18,782 nt of DNA from Eudoraea sp. GTDB taxonomy: Bacteria; Bacteroidota; Bacteroidia; Flavobacteriales; Flavobacteriaceae. This document shows positions 8,339-15,568 of this stretch, in pieces (the first letter of the stretch is position 1; each line of letters begins with the position of its first letter). The stretch lies in the NCBI GenBank assembly GCA_013042125.1, contig JABDQS010000019.1, positions 1-18,782 on the forward strand, read 5' to 3'. The notes beneath the pieces were generated by a model. It made no database searches. It was not told the origin of the DNA and saw nothing but the letters and a program-made list of their open reading frames with translations. The translations under genes were made by a program, and so were the position numbers.

Positions 8339-8665
8339 ATGAGTGAGACGGCTATCGATACACAAGAGTTAGGAGAGAAGATCGTGAAGGTCCTTAAGAC
8401 CATTTATGATCCTGAGATCCCCGTAGATATTTATGAACTGGGACTGATATATGACGTTTTTGTCAATGAGGACTATGAGGTAAAGATACTAATGACCTTA
8501 ACCTCTCCCAATTGCCCGGTAGCAGAAACATTGCCCGTGGAAGTGGAGGAGAAGGTTAAAAGCCTCAACATAGTAAAAGATGCTGAGGTAGAGATCACTT
8601 TTGATCCGCCATGGAATCAGGACCTGATGAGTGAAGAAGCCAAATTAGAATTGGGGATGCTCTAA
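8339..8665 (+). CDS. sufT: DUF59 / MIP18-family Fe-S maturation factor (SufT-like)
   Basis: This 108-residue protein belongs to the MIP18/DUF59 family, whose bacterial members (SufT, and PaaD in another branch) help mature Fe-S proteins. The family marks are present: DPEIPVDIYELGLIYDV at residues 24-40 and TSPNCPVAETLP with the conserved Cys59, followed by a C-terminal FDPPWNQDLMSEEAK stretch. Length is normal for a stand-alone DUF59 domain. It starts 7 bases after sufE and precedes the DUF2480 gene by 20 bases, inside the suf operon. The context makes a role in cluster delivery much more likely than phenylacetate metabolism. Which clients it serves is unknown. Confidence 0.9.
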   Translation: MSETAIDTQELGEKIVKVLKTIYDPEIPVDIYELGLIYDVFVNEDYEVKILMTLTSPNCPVAETLPVEVEEKVKSLNIVKDAEVEITFDPPWNQDLMSEEAKLELGML

Positions 8666-8685
8666 AACTTATTACCCGGATCGGC

Positions 8686-9192
8686 ATGAAGGAAGAAATT
8701 GTAAATAGGGTTAGCTCCAGTTCCTTGATCACTTTTGATCTTGAGGATCACTATCCTGAAGGGGAACGGGTTGTATTGGATATAAAAGATTGGCTCTATG
8801 AAGGGATCATTCTGAAGGAAAAAGACTTCCGATCTTATGTAACAGAACATCCCTGGGAACAGTATCAGGGTGCCTATGTGGCCCTGCATTGTTCATCAGA
8901 CGCCATCGTTCCCGGCTGGGCATTTATGCTGATCACTACCAGGCTTCAGCCTTTTGCAAAACAAATAGTACTTGGTGATCTGGAATTACTCGAAACCGTA
9001 CTTTATAGATCGGTGATAGAGTCATTGGACGTGTCGGCATTCAGGGACAAACCCATGATCATTAAAGGATGTTCCAATAAGCCGGTGCCGGAGAACGCCT
9101 ATATATGGGTCACTCAGAAACTACAAGGGGTCGCTAAAAGCATCATGTACGGCGAAGCCTGTTCTTCCGTGCCCCTCTACAAGAGGAAATAA
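8686..9192 (+). CDS. DUF2480 family protein, last gene of the suf operon
   Basis: I recognise this 168-residue protein as DUF2480, a family of unknown function found mainly in Bacteroidota, often beside suf genes (remembered, not searched). It has no signal peptide or membrane segment, so it is probably cytoplasmic. Three cysteines are each followed by serine: Cys69 (HCSS), Cys129 (KGCSN) and Cys159 (EACSS). Three well-spaced thiols next to Fe-S assembly genes could bind a cluster or carry sulfur, but this is inference. The segment IIKGC also occurs in SufE of this window around its active cysteine; the surrounding residues differ, so this may be chance. The gene is 20 bases after the DUF59 gene and a strong terminator begins 15 bases after its stop, which makes it the operon's last member. 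Confidence 0.85.
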   Translation: MKEEIVNRVSSSSLITFDLEDHYPEGERVVLDIKDWLYEGIILKEKDFRSYVTEHPWEQYQGAYVALHCSSDAIVPGWAFMLITTRLQPFAKQIVLGDLELLETVLYRSVIESLDVSAFRDKPMIIKGCSNKPVPENAYIWVTQKLQGVAKSIMYGEACSSVPLYKRK

Positions 9193-9206
9193 GTAGGAGT
9201 AAACAT

Positions 9207-9240
9207 AAAAAAACCCTGATCCAACGATCAGGGTTTTTTT
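9207..9240 (+). terminator. Strong intrinsic terminator of the suf operon (bidirectional)
   Basis: A perfect 8-bp GC-containing stem, CCCTGATC (9214-9221) with GATCAGGG (9226-9233) and a CAAC loop, is flanked by seven A on the left and seven T on the right. It is a textbook rho-independent terminator for the + strand. Because of the A-run it should work for the convergent hflX transcript too, which would then carry a 3' tail of about 240 bases. Confidence 0.93.
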
Positions 9241-9473
9241 GTTAGTAGGTCTTTTAATAAGATCTAAATTCTTAGTGTTGATTTGGGGAAATGAACACTA
9301 AAGTAGTAAGTCCAGGTAAGATTTGGGGATAAACACGTACACTTAACTACACTGTAAATGTATCACAGCAAGCTCCGGAGGCCAAAACTATGTTGTCAAC
9401 TATTGGGTTCTTGTTGTGAAAAATATAAAGGGTTTATTTCTTCGATGAACTACCTGAATTTTCTTCTTACTAT
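9241..9473. other. Convergent intergenic region with hairpin and short direct repeat
   Basis: No gene is seen. The ten-base word GATTTGGGGA occurs twice, 40 bases apart (9280-9289 and 9320-9329), each followed after a few bases by AAACAC/GAACAC. The first copy lies in the loop of a perfect 8-bp inverted repeat, TTAGTGTT (9272-9279) and AACACTAA (9294-9301). There is no U-run after the hairpin in either direction. It may be a remnant or part of the hflX 3' tail. Confidence 0.5.
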
Positions 9474-10685
9474 CTAATATTGATCAAGATTTTCCGGGTA
9501 CAAAAAGTTGTTATATGGGAATCTTGTGACATGAATATTTCGCACTGTCTTATAGACCTGTTTTTTAAATGTGTCCAAATTCTCTTTGTTCAGGGCTGAG
9601 ATAAAGAGCGCATTCCCTCCCATACGGCGCATCCAGGTATTCTCCCATTCTTCCAGACTCATATGTTTGTTGGTCCTTTCGGTGGTTAGGTCGTCTTCAT
9701 CAATGACCTCAGCTTTGTACAGATCTATTTTGTTGAAGACCATGATGGTCTCTTTATTCGCAGAACCTATCTCACTAAGTACCTTATTCACAGATTCGAT
9801 ATGTTCTTCAAAATTGGGATGGGAGATGTCAACAACGTGCAGCAGCATATCTGCTTCCCGCACTTCGTCCAAAGTGCCTTTAAAGCTCTCCACCAATTGA
9901 GTGGGAAGTTTACGGATGAACCCTACTGTATCGCTCAGGAGAAAAGGAAGGTTTCCAATGACCACTTTGCGAACCGTCGTATCGAGGGTTGCAAACAGTT
10001 TGTTCTCCGCAAAGACATTGCTTTTGCTGATGACATTCATGAGCGTTGACTTCCCTACGTTGGTATACCCCACCAGGGCCACCCTTACCAATGAACCTCT
10101 GTTACCGCGCTGGGTTTCCATCTGCCGGTCTATCTTGATAAGTTTCTTTTTTAACAGTGATATCCGGTCGCGTACAATACGTCTGTCCGTTTCTATTTCC
10201 GTTTCCCCGGGTCCCCTCATCCCTATACCACCACGTTGCCTTTCCAGGTGGGTCCATAAGCCTGTTAATCTTGGTAAGAGGTATTCATATTGGGCAAGTT
10301 CTACCTGGGTCCGGGCATAACTGGTCCGGGCCCTCTGGGCAAAAATGTCGAGGATAAGGCCTGTTCTGTCAAGGATCTTACAGCGAAGTTGCTTTTCAAT
10401 ATTGCGTTGCTGAACTGGGCTGAGTTCATCATCGAAGATTACGGAACCAATCTCATGTTCTTTTACGAATGCCTCCACTTCTTGCATCTTCCCACTTCCA
10501 ATATAGGTCTTGGGATTAGGCAGATCTATCCTTTGAACAAATCGCTTTTCTACTTCACCACCTGCAGTGTAAGTAAGAAATTCCAGTTCATCCAGATATT
10601 CCGTTACCTTTTCTTCATTTTGTTCCCTATTGATAACACCAATGAGAACAGCCTTTTCATGATCTATTGTCTTTTTCTCCAGCAT
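9474..10685 (-). CDS. hflX: GTPase HflX
   Basis: This 403-residue GTPase binds ribosomes and splits or rescues stalled 70S particles, mainly under stress. The N-terminal HflX domain carries TYIGSGKMQEV (residues 60-70) and FDDELSPVQQRN (84-95), followed by the linker GGIGMRGPGE (152-161) and a coiled region. The G domain then shows G1 GYTNVGKS (206-213), G3 DTVG (252-255) and G4 NKID (318-321), with SALN as the likely G5. The C-terminal end is short, as in many Bacteroidota versions. ATG at 10685 follows a TAGCTTTG element. It is convergent with the suf operon and divergent from the next gene, with the two starts 75 bases apart. No hfq or hflKC neighbours are present. Confidence 0.96.
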   Translation of the reverse strand: MLEKKTIDHEKAVLIGVINREQNEEKVTEYLDELEFLTYTAGGEVEKRFVQRIDLPNPKTYIGSGKMQEVEAFVKEHEIGSVIFDDELSPVQQRNIEKQLRCKILDRTGLILDIFAQRARTSYARTQVELAQYEYLLPRLTGLWTHLERQRGGIGMRGPGETEIETDRRIVRDRISLLKKKLIKIDRQMETQRGNRGSLVRVALVGYTNVGKSTLMNVISKSNVFAENKLFATLDTTVRKVVIGNLPFLLSDTVGFIRKLPTQLVESFKGTLDEVREADMLLHVVDISHPNFEEHIESVNKVLSEIGSANKETIMVFNKIDLYKAEVIDEDDLTTERTNKHMSLEEWENTWMRRMGGNALFISALNKENLDTFKKQVYKTVRNIHVTRFPYNNFLYPENLDQY

Positions 10686-10701
10686 ACTTTATAATATAGT
10701 G

Positions 10702-10709
10702 CAAAGCTA
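10702..10709 (-). promoter_or_regulatory. Candidate -7 element of the hflX promoter
   Basis: Read on the - strand this is TAGCTTTG, an exact TAnnTTTG match, 16 bases ahead of the hflX ATG. Transcription would begin about 10 bases before the start codon. No TTG is present at the expected -33 distance, so support comes from one element and its position. Confidence 0.4.
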
Positions 10710-10760
10710 CACAATACCTGCTAAGTGATTTTGTATTTTAGGGATCATATTTCACAGTCC

Positions 10761-11744
10761 ATGGCTTTTCCTTTCTATAAGAAGAAACGTACAACAAATA
10801 TTTTCACCATAGCCTTTTACAATCTTGAGAATTTATTTGATACGAGAAACGATCCTGCCAAACTCGATGATGATTTTACGCCAAAGGGATTTAAGAAATG
10901 GACCCCAAAGCGATATCGGAAGAAAATAAAGAAATTATCGAGAACAGTATCGCATCTTGGAGTAAAAGAAAGTAGACGTTCACCCGTATTAATTGGATTG
11001 GCAGAATTGGAGAATAAAAGGGTAATAAACGATCTTATTGCAGCACCTTCCCTGAGGAATAAAGGGTATCAATATGTTCATTACGATTCTCCTGACGAAC
11101 GAGGAATAGATACCGCACTGCTATATGACGCGAAGCATTTTAAGGTGATCACTTCTGAAAGGATTCCGCTAATGGTCTATAATTTGGATGGTGTGCGAGA
11201 TGCTACCCGAGACATTCTCTATGTTCATGGCCATCTCAATGGGGAGGAGATACACCTCTTTGTGAATCATTGGCCATCCAGAAGAGATGGTGATACGGAA
11301 ACTGCCTACAAAAGAATAAAAGCTGCAGAGACCATCCATACCTTTATTGAAACAATTGAGGAGAAAGGATCTGATCCAAATTTTGTGGTCATGGGCGACT
11401 TTAATGACGGCCCGGCGGATAAAAGCATTAAAGCCCTGGTAAGTGGAAAAAAACTTCATAATCCCATGGAAGTATTGATCACTATGCAAAGGGGTAGTGC
11501 CAATTACAAACAACGCTGGTCCCTTTTTGATCAGATCATCATTTCCAAAACTTTTTTTAACAAAGAAGTTGGGACCCACAGTTTTACCCATGCCAACATT
11601 TTTGACGATCGGTTCCTGAAAGAATGGAACGGACGCTATAAGGGCAATCCCTTCAGGACGTATGTGGGCAGGAAGTACTTAGGTGGCTATAGCGATCATT
11701 TTCCGGTATACGTACAGTTCCACTTTAAGGCCCCAGGAGTCTGA
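10761..11744 (+). CDS. Endonuclease/exonuclease/phosphatase family protein
   Basis: This 327-residue protein belongs to the DNase I-like EEP superfamily of Mg-dependent phosphodiesterases. The motifs are in order: YNLENLFD (20-27), GLAELEN (79-85) with a metal-binding Glu, VNHWPSRRDG (168-177) with catalytic His170, MGDFNDGP (211-218), and YSDHFPVY (310-317) with the last Asp-His pair. The EN-L-FD start and NHWPSR form resemble the Bacteroidota branch often annotated simply as endonuclease. The substrate could be DNA, RNA, a phospholipid or a nucleotide; sequence does not decide. There is no obvious signal peptide. ATG 10761 is preferred; an in-frame GTG at 10725 would add 12 residues lacking family resemblance. 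The gene is divergent from hflX and its stop codon lies inside the terminator at 11739-11769. Confidence 0.88.
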   Translation: MAFPFYKKKRTTNIFTIAFYNLENLFDTRNDPAKLDDDFTPKGFKKWTPKRYRKKIKKLSRTVSHLGVKESRRSPVLIGLAELENKRVINDLIAAPSLRNKGYQYVHYDSPDERGIDTALLYDAKHFKVITSERIPLMVYNLDGVRDATRDILYVHGHLNGEEIHLFVNHWPSRRDGDTETAYKRIKAAETIHTFIETIEEKGSDPNFVVMGDFNDGPADKSIKALVSGKKLHNPMEVLITMQRGSANYKQRWSLFDQIIISKTFFNKEVGTHSFTHANIFDDRFLKEWNGRYKGNPFRTYVGRKYLGGYSDHFPVYVQFHFKAPGV

Positions 11745-11769
11745 TTCGAAGGCAAATCAGACCTTTTTT
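11739..11769 (+). terminator. Intrinsic terminator overlapping two convergent gene ends
   Basis: GTCTGATT (11739-11746) pairs perfectly with AATCAGAC (11755-11762) around an 8-base loop, followed by C and six T. The left arm contains the TGA of the EEP gene (11742-11744) and the right arm contains the stop codon of the opposite exonuclease gene (11757-11759). On the - strand the U-run is missing, so it should mainly end the + transcript. Confidence 0.85.
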
Positions 11770-12470
11770 ATTTCCTGATCTTCCATCAGGGGATCATTTC
11801 GCAGACGAAGGAAAACCTGGGCCACGGTGATCACATCGCGTTCGCAATAGAGGATGATACGGTCCAGATCCTTTTCTTCATAATACACCTGCCGTACCAT
11901 GCTTCCATCAATATCTTCCTTTGGAGAAGGGATGCCCAGAATGTTGGCCATTAGTTTAAGTGAGGTATAATGTTTGTAATCTCCGAATTTCCACAATTCC
12001 ATGGTATCCAGATGAGGTACCTCCCAGGGTTTTTTACCAAACAGGTTTAGCTTGCCGGGGACAGGTAGTCCCAGGATGATCATCCGGCGGGCGATATATG
12101 GAAAATCGAATTCTTTACCATTATGGGCACATAAAAGGAATTTAGAGGGTTTAAAATGAGTTTCCAGCAACCTGTTGAACTCTTGTAGTATTGTTCTTTC
12201 TTCACCATGGAAAGACGTCACCCGGAATTGTCGCTGACTGCCTTTAAAATGAAAATAACCCACTGAAATACAAATGATCTTGCCAAATTCTGCCCAGATA
12301 CCTGCATTTTTATAAAACTCCTCCGCCGATTCGTCATCTGCTCTGCGATATTGAGATTTACTGTCCCACAATTGTCTTTTGGTTTCATCGAGTTGGGAAT
12401 ACTCCATTTCTTCCGGAACCGTCTCAATGTCCAGGAATAGAATGTGTTCCAGATCTATTTTTTGAAGCAT
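11757..12470 (-). CDS. PolB-like DEDD 3'-5' exonuclease
   Basis: This 237-residue protein is a stand-alone exonuclease of the DnaQ-like (RNase H fold) superfamily, resembling the proofreading domain of family-B DNA polymerases. Motif I is LFLDIETVP with Asp14 and Glu16. Motif II is CAHNGKEFDFPYIARRM with Asp122. Motif III is YCERDVITVAQVFLR with Tyr208 and Asp212. These supply the four acidic metal ligands, so it should be active. Length is normal for the 'predicted 3'-5' exonuclease, PolB-like' group. There is no polymerase or other domain attached. Its 3' end overlaps the terminator of the converging EEP gene, with only 12 bases between the two coding regions. The substrate (DNA or RNA) and pathway are unknown; DNA repair is a reasonable guess. 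Confidence 0.9.
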   Translation of the reverse strand: MLQKIDLEHILFLDIETVPEEMEYSQLDETKRQLWDSKSQYRRADDESAEEFYKNAGIWAEFGKIICISVGYFHFKGSQRQFRVTSFHGEERTILQEFNRLLETHFKPSKFLLCAHNGKEFDFPYIARRMIILGLPVPGKLNLFGKKPWEVPHLDTMELWKFGDYKHYTSLKLMANILGIPSPKEDIDGSMVRQVYYEEKDLDRIILYCERDVITVAQVFLRLRNDPLMEDQEIKKV

Positions 12471-12650
12471 AGTATTACAGTGACAAGGCTAATGAATCAC
12501 AATAAGGGAATAGTTTCATTAAATATACTAAGAATTGTATTCTTCGTATTTCTGAAATAGGTTTATGACAAAGTGAGTATATAAGAGTGAAAGTACCCTT
12601 CGGTTTCACATCTTTAATTTGAGATTATGTACTTTTAAAGAAAAACTTGC
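12471..12650. other. Divergent intergenic region, 180 bases
   Basis: It must hold promoters for the exonuclease (-) and the lipoprotein (+). I see no exact TAnnTTTG with a correctly spaced TTG for either. TACTTTTA (12630-12637) is a seven-of-eight match ahead of the lipoprotein. No gene or strong hairpin is seen. Confidence 0.4.
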
Positions 12651-13769
12651 ATGAAATATCGTCAATTGCTTGGCTTGTGCCTGTGCCTTACCTTTTTCTT
12701 ATCATGTTCTAAGGATGATGCGCCGGGTACTGTTGTTGAAATGGCCGACACCCCAAATTTTAAAATGATCGGGGAAGATGTGGAGAACATATTCCAGTAC
12801 AGCTATAATGCTACCCAGGAAAGCGGCTCTCAGATCAACCTAACACAGACACTGGGCCTGGATCCTTCATATCTAACATTGCGGCAGGTAAATGAGGTGC
12901 TCTCTTTTTATAGTTTTAGTTCAGGAAGTTTTTCTATCCTTCAGCAAAACACCGAAAGCGGACAATCTACTGCCTATCCCGACTTTTATACGACAACAGA
13001 AGAACGATCCATTACCTGGGGGACTAATTCTGAGGATCTACTGTTCCTGGGATATTACAGCCCTAAAGGAAGTCGGAATTATGGGATAAGAACTCTGGAT
13101 CCCAATGATGGAAGCTTTACCGATCTCTCTATTGAGTTCAATATTCAACAGGCATATGAACCTTTATATTTCCGCGAACGTATCCTGATGACCTATAAGG
13201 ATGCGGCAGGAGCATTTAAAATAGCCATTTTCAATACAGAATCGCGCTCTATACTGGCTACACTAGACTACGGTGAAGCCATTCCTAATGTCCTTATAGA
13301 TGATGAGGGCAACCTCGGGATATTGATTGGGACCGGGAATTCTAATTTTATATATCAGGTGTACGATATTGAAACTCTCTTACTGCAAAGAGAGTCATCC
13401 TTTGTCCTGGATAAATATCTACCTCCCGGACCTTTAAAGGGGGCCATTTATGGAAACACTCTCTATTATATCAATTCATTGGCACAACCATCACCCGTAA
13501 CTTTCGGTCCGGCATATTTCAATTTTGAGAACAATACAGATTTTGTTATTGATATTCTTAGTATAGTACAACAAGTAGAATTAGAAACGCAGTTTTCCAT
13601 AGCCCTGACAGATTTGCGATACATTGAAGAGGCTGAGGTCTTTCTTTTGGGATATGCAAATGCCAATGTATCTAATGAGATTGTGGGTGGTGTGCTGGTA
13701 ATATCCAAAACAGGAACCTTGTTAGAGCGTATTGAAGTGCCTTTTGCCCCTACTTATTTCATTAACTAG
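12651..13769 (+). CDS. Surface lipoprotein of unknown function
   Basis: This 372-residue protein starts with a lipoprotein signal: positively charged MKYRQ, a hydrophobic core and the lipobox FLSC with lipidated Cys19. Directly after it comes SKDD. An S/Q-K/D-D/E-D/E pattern next to the cysteine is the lipoprotein export signal known from Capnocytophaga and Flavobacterium, so the protein is predicted to be displayed on the outer face of the outer membrane. The rest has many short strands with aspartate and glycine turns and contains phrases such as YDIETLLLQRE and LISKTGTLLERIEVPF-like segments that suggest a propeller-type fold of five to seven weak repeats. I do not recognise a family and see no catalytic motif. 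It stands alone, with possible promoter and a weak terminator hairpin after it. Confidence 0.8.
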   Translation: MKYRQLLGLCLCLTFFLSCSKDDAPGTVVEMADTPNFKMIGEDVENIFQYSYNATQESGSQINLTQTLGLDPSYLTLRQVNEVLSFYSFSSGSFSILQQNTESGQSTAYPDFYTTTEERSITWGTNSEDLLFLGYYSPKGSRNYGIRTLDPNDGSFTDLSIEFNIQQAYEPLYFRERILMTYKDAAGAFKIAIFNTESRSILATLDYGEAIPNVLIDDEGNLGILIGTGNSNFIYQVYDIETLLLQRESSFVLDKYLPPGPLKGAIYGNTLYYINSLAQPSPVTFGPAYFNFENNTDFVIDILSIVQQVELETQFSIALTDLRYIEEAEVFLLGYANANVSNEIVGGVLVISKTGTLLERIEVPFAPTYFIN

Positions 13770-13782
13770 TAAAAAAACACCT

Positions 13783-13802
13783 AACAGACCGGCGAGTTTG
13801 TT
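13783..13802 (+). terminator. Weak hairpin after the surface lipoprotein
   Basis: AACAGAC (13783-13789) pairs with GTTTGTT (13796-13802) across a CGGCGA loop, seven pairs including one G-U. TTATTCTT follows, so it could be a weak rho-independent terminator, 13 bases after the stop. Its stem resembles that of the hairpin at 13907-13928. Confidence 0.4.
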
Positions 13803-13906
13803 TTATTCTTCAAAATTCCTGTATGAAATCTATAACCAGCGGAGAAACCACCTAAATATATCGACCAAAGGGTATTCTCGTAAATAAATAAGTAGTGAAG
13901 GTTGAG

Positions 13907-13928
13907 TAACAAACTACATGGTTTGTTA
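13907..13928 (-). terminator. Perfect hairpin starting in the stop codon of the methyltransferase gene
   Basis: TAACAAAC and GTTTGTTA form a perfect 8-bp stem with a 6-base loop. On the - strand its first three bases are the TAA stop of the methyltransferase gene. There is no U-run after it, so classic intrinsic termination is doubtful; protection of the 3' end is another possibility. Confidence 0.4.
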
Positions 13929-14405
13929 ATTTGGGAACAAGGAACCTTGTTTTGCCGGACTCTCATGGTTCAACAACCATTTTTTACGATGTAATCCTCC
14001 CGCATAACCTACCAGATCGCCATTACTGCCTACCACCCTATGACAGGGTATAATAATCCACAATGGATTTTTTCCATTAGCAGCAGCAACCGCACGAATA
14101 GCTTTTACATCGCCCAGTTTTTTTGAGAGTTCCAGATAGGAAATTTGATGTCCGTAGGGAATATTCTTTAATTCATTCCAAACCCGGAGTTGGAATTCAG
14201 TTCCCTGGGGATTTAATTCCAATTCAAAGGTCTTTCTTTTGCCTTCAAAGTACTCTTTTAATTGATATGCCGCATCTTCGAGTATTTCAGGCATTTCAGT
14301 AGATACCGCAGGCTTATAATCATAAATAGAAATTGATCTTACTCCCTCAGGGTCACCTTCTATTTTCGCCCATCCCAGGGGTGTTTCTATTAACGCTTCC
14401 TCCAT
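13926..14405 (-). CDS. ogt: Methylated-DNA-protein-cysteine methyltransferase (Ogt/MGMT type)
   Basis: This 159-residue suicide repair protein removes methyl groups from O6-methylguanine (and O4-methylthymine) in DNA onto its own cysteine. The acceptor Cys121 is in IIPCHRVVGSNGDLVGYAGGLHRK, the family hallmark. Ahead of it are IPYGHQISYLEL (82-93) and RAVAAANGKNP (104-114), the DNA-binding helix with arginine finger Arg104. Only the short Ogt-type domain is present; there is no Ada N-terminal domain or AraC-type regulator. Length is normal. The upstream membrane-protein gene stops one base before this ATG (TAA-A-ATG), so translation is probably coupled. A stable hairpin begins at its own stop codon. 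Confidence 0.95.
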   Translation of the reverse strand: MEEALIETPLGWAKIEGDPEGVRSISIYDYKPAVSTEMPEILEDAAYQLKEYFEGKRKTFELELNPQGTEFQLRVWNELKNIPYGHQISYLELSKKLGDVKAIRAVAAANGKNPLWIIIPCHRVVGSNGDLVGYAGGLHRKKWLLNHESPAKQGSLFPN

Positions 14406-14406
14406 T

Positions 14407-15510
14407 TTACTCGATTATACCTGATCTTTTTGCTCTTGCCTCCCATTTCTTACGGGCCAATACCTGAAGATCTTCATGATGATCGCTTTCATCCATTATT
14501 TCCAGACCTAAAAGGGTCTCAATGATGTCTTCCATAGAAACTATTCCGCTAATAGAACCGTATTCATCGGTCACCAGGGCTATATGCTCCCTTTGTGATA
14601 TAAAAATTTCGAACAACTGTGGGATGGAGGTATTTCTTGTGGTCATCAGGATATCCCTCCTGATCGAGGATAAGGGAGAATCGCCGTTTTCATTGATAAT
14701 TTCCTCCAATACCGTGTCTTTTAGCACAAAACCGGTAATAATATCTACCCGTTCACCATATAATGGAATACGGGAGAAACGGAGTTCGGGATTTTCAGTA
14801 AAAAACTCTCTAATGGTCTGGTTTTCTGAAGCTATTTTCATTACAGCGCGGGGAGTCATCACATCTTTAACCAGAACCTCGTTAAACCGCAACAAGTTTT
14901 TAATGACCGTAGACTCTGACGCATCAAAAACCCCTTCTTCATGGGCAATATCGGCCATAACCGTAAAATCTTCACGGCTAAGAACACTACCATGTATTGC
15001 TTTTTTGCTTATTAACCTTGTAAAGAGTTGAAGCACCCATAATAATCCGGTCCATTTGAGTATCAGGACCAATATATTCAATGACTTCGCTGTAAAATTT
15101 GCTAGTTGCTTCCAATAGGTGGCCCCCAGCGTCTTTGGAATGATCTCAGAAGCTACCAGGATAAGTACTGTCATAGCAGCTGAAACAATACCAACCATGA
15201 GGTCTTCCGTGAATTCCATTCCAATAAAAGTGGTTGTGCTGTTCCCGTAATTCTCAGCGTAGGTCACCTTAGCCTGAACACCTACTAAAATAGCGCCAAC
15301 CGTGTGGGCAATAGTATTTAAGGTTAAGATTGCTATTAAAGGTTTGTCGATATCCCTTTTCAGTTCCTCCAAACTAAACGCATAGTTCTTTTTTTCTTTC
15401 TTTTTAAGAGTTATAAAAGTAGGCGTAATACTGAGTAAAACCGCTTCCCATATAGAACACAAAAAAGAGAAAAAGATGGAAATAAAAACGTAAAAAAATA
15501 GTAATTGCAT
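14407..15510 (-). CDS. CNNM/HlyC-type membrane protein (DUF21 + CBS pair), short form
   Basis: This 367-residue integral membrane protein has a DUF21 domain (about residues 1-165) with hydrophobic segments near 2-26, 56-78, 104-126 and 138-165, including the typical SEIIPKTLGATY. It is followed by a CBS pair: VMTPRAVM starts the first (about 216-275), and DEYGSISGIVSMEDIIETLLG ends the second (about 280-340). Family members are cation transporters (CNNM/CorC-related, often Mg2+) regulated by nucleotide binding to the CBS domains. Many bacterial members carry a further CorC/HlyC C-terminal domain; here it is absent and the protein ends in a short charged tail, so it is the short class. It is one base upstream of the methyltransferase gene. 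The transported ion cannot be told from sequence. Confidence 0.9.
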   Translation of the reverse strand: MQLLFFYVFISIFFSFLCSIWEAVLLSITPTFITLKKKEKKNYAFSLEELKRDIDKPLIAILTLNTIAHTVGAILVGVQAKVTYAENYGNSTTTFIGMEFTEDLMVGIVSAAMTVLILVASEIIPKTLGATYWKQLANFTAKSLNILVLILKWTGLLWVLQLFTRLISKKAIHGSVLSREDFTVMADIAHEEGVFDASESTVIKNLLRFNEVLVKDVMTPRAVMKIASENQTIREFFTENPELRFSRIPLYGERVDIITGFVLKDTVLEEIINENGDSPLSSIRRDILMTTRNTSIPQLFEIFISQREHIALVTDEYGSISGIVSMEDIIETLLGLEIMDESDHHEDLQVLARKKWEARAKRSGIIE

Positions 15511-15568
15511 ATTGGTAATTTCAAGAGCGAAGGTAAGAATTATTAAAAAACAAATCTGAAAGGATCTC

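Noticed and set aside
9901..10694. Several + strand frames opposite hflX
   Set aside because: They are shadows of hflX, whose motifs are unambiguous on the - strand.
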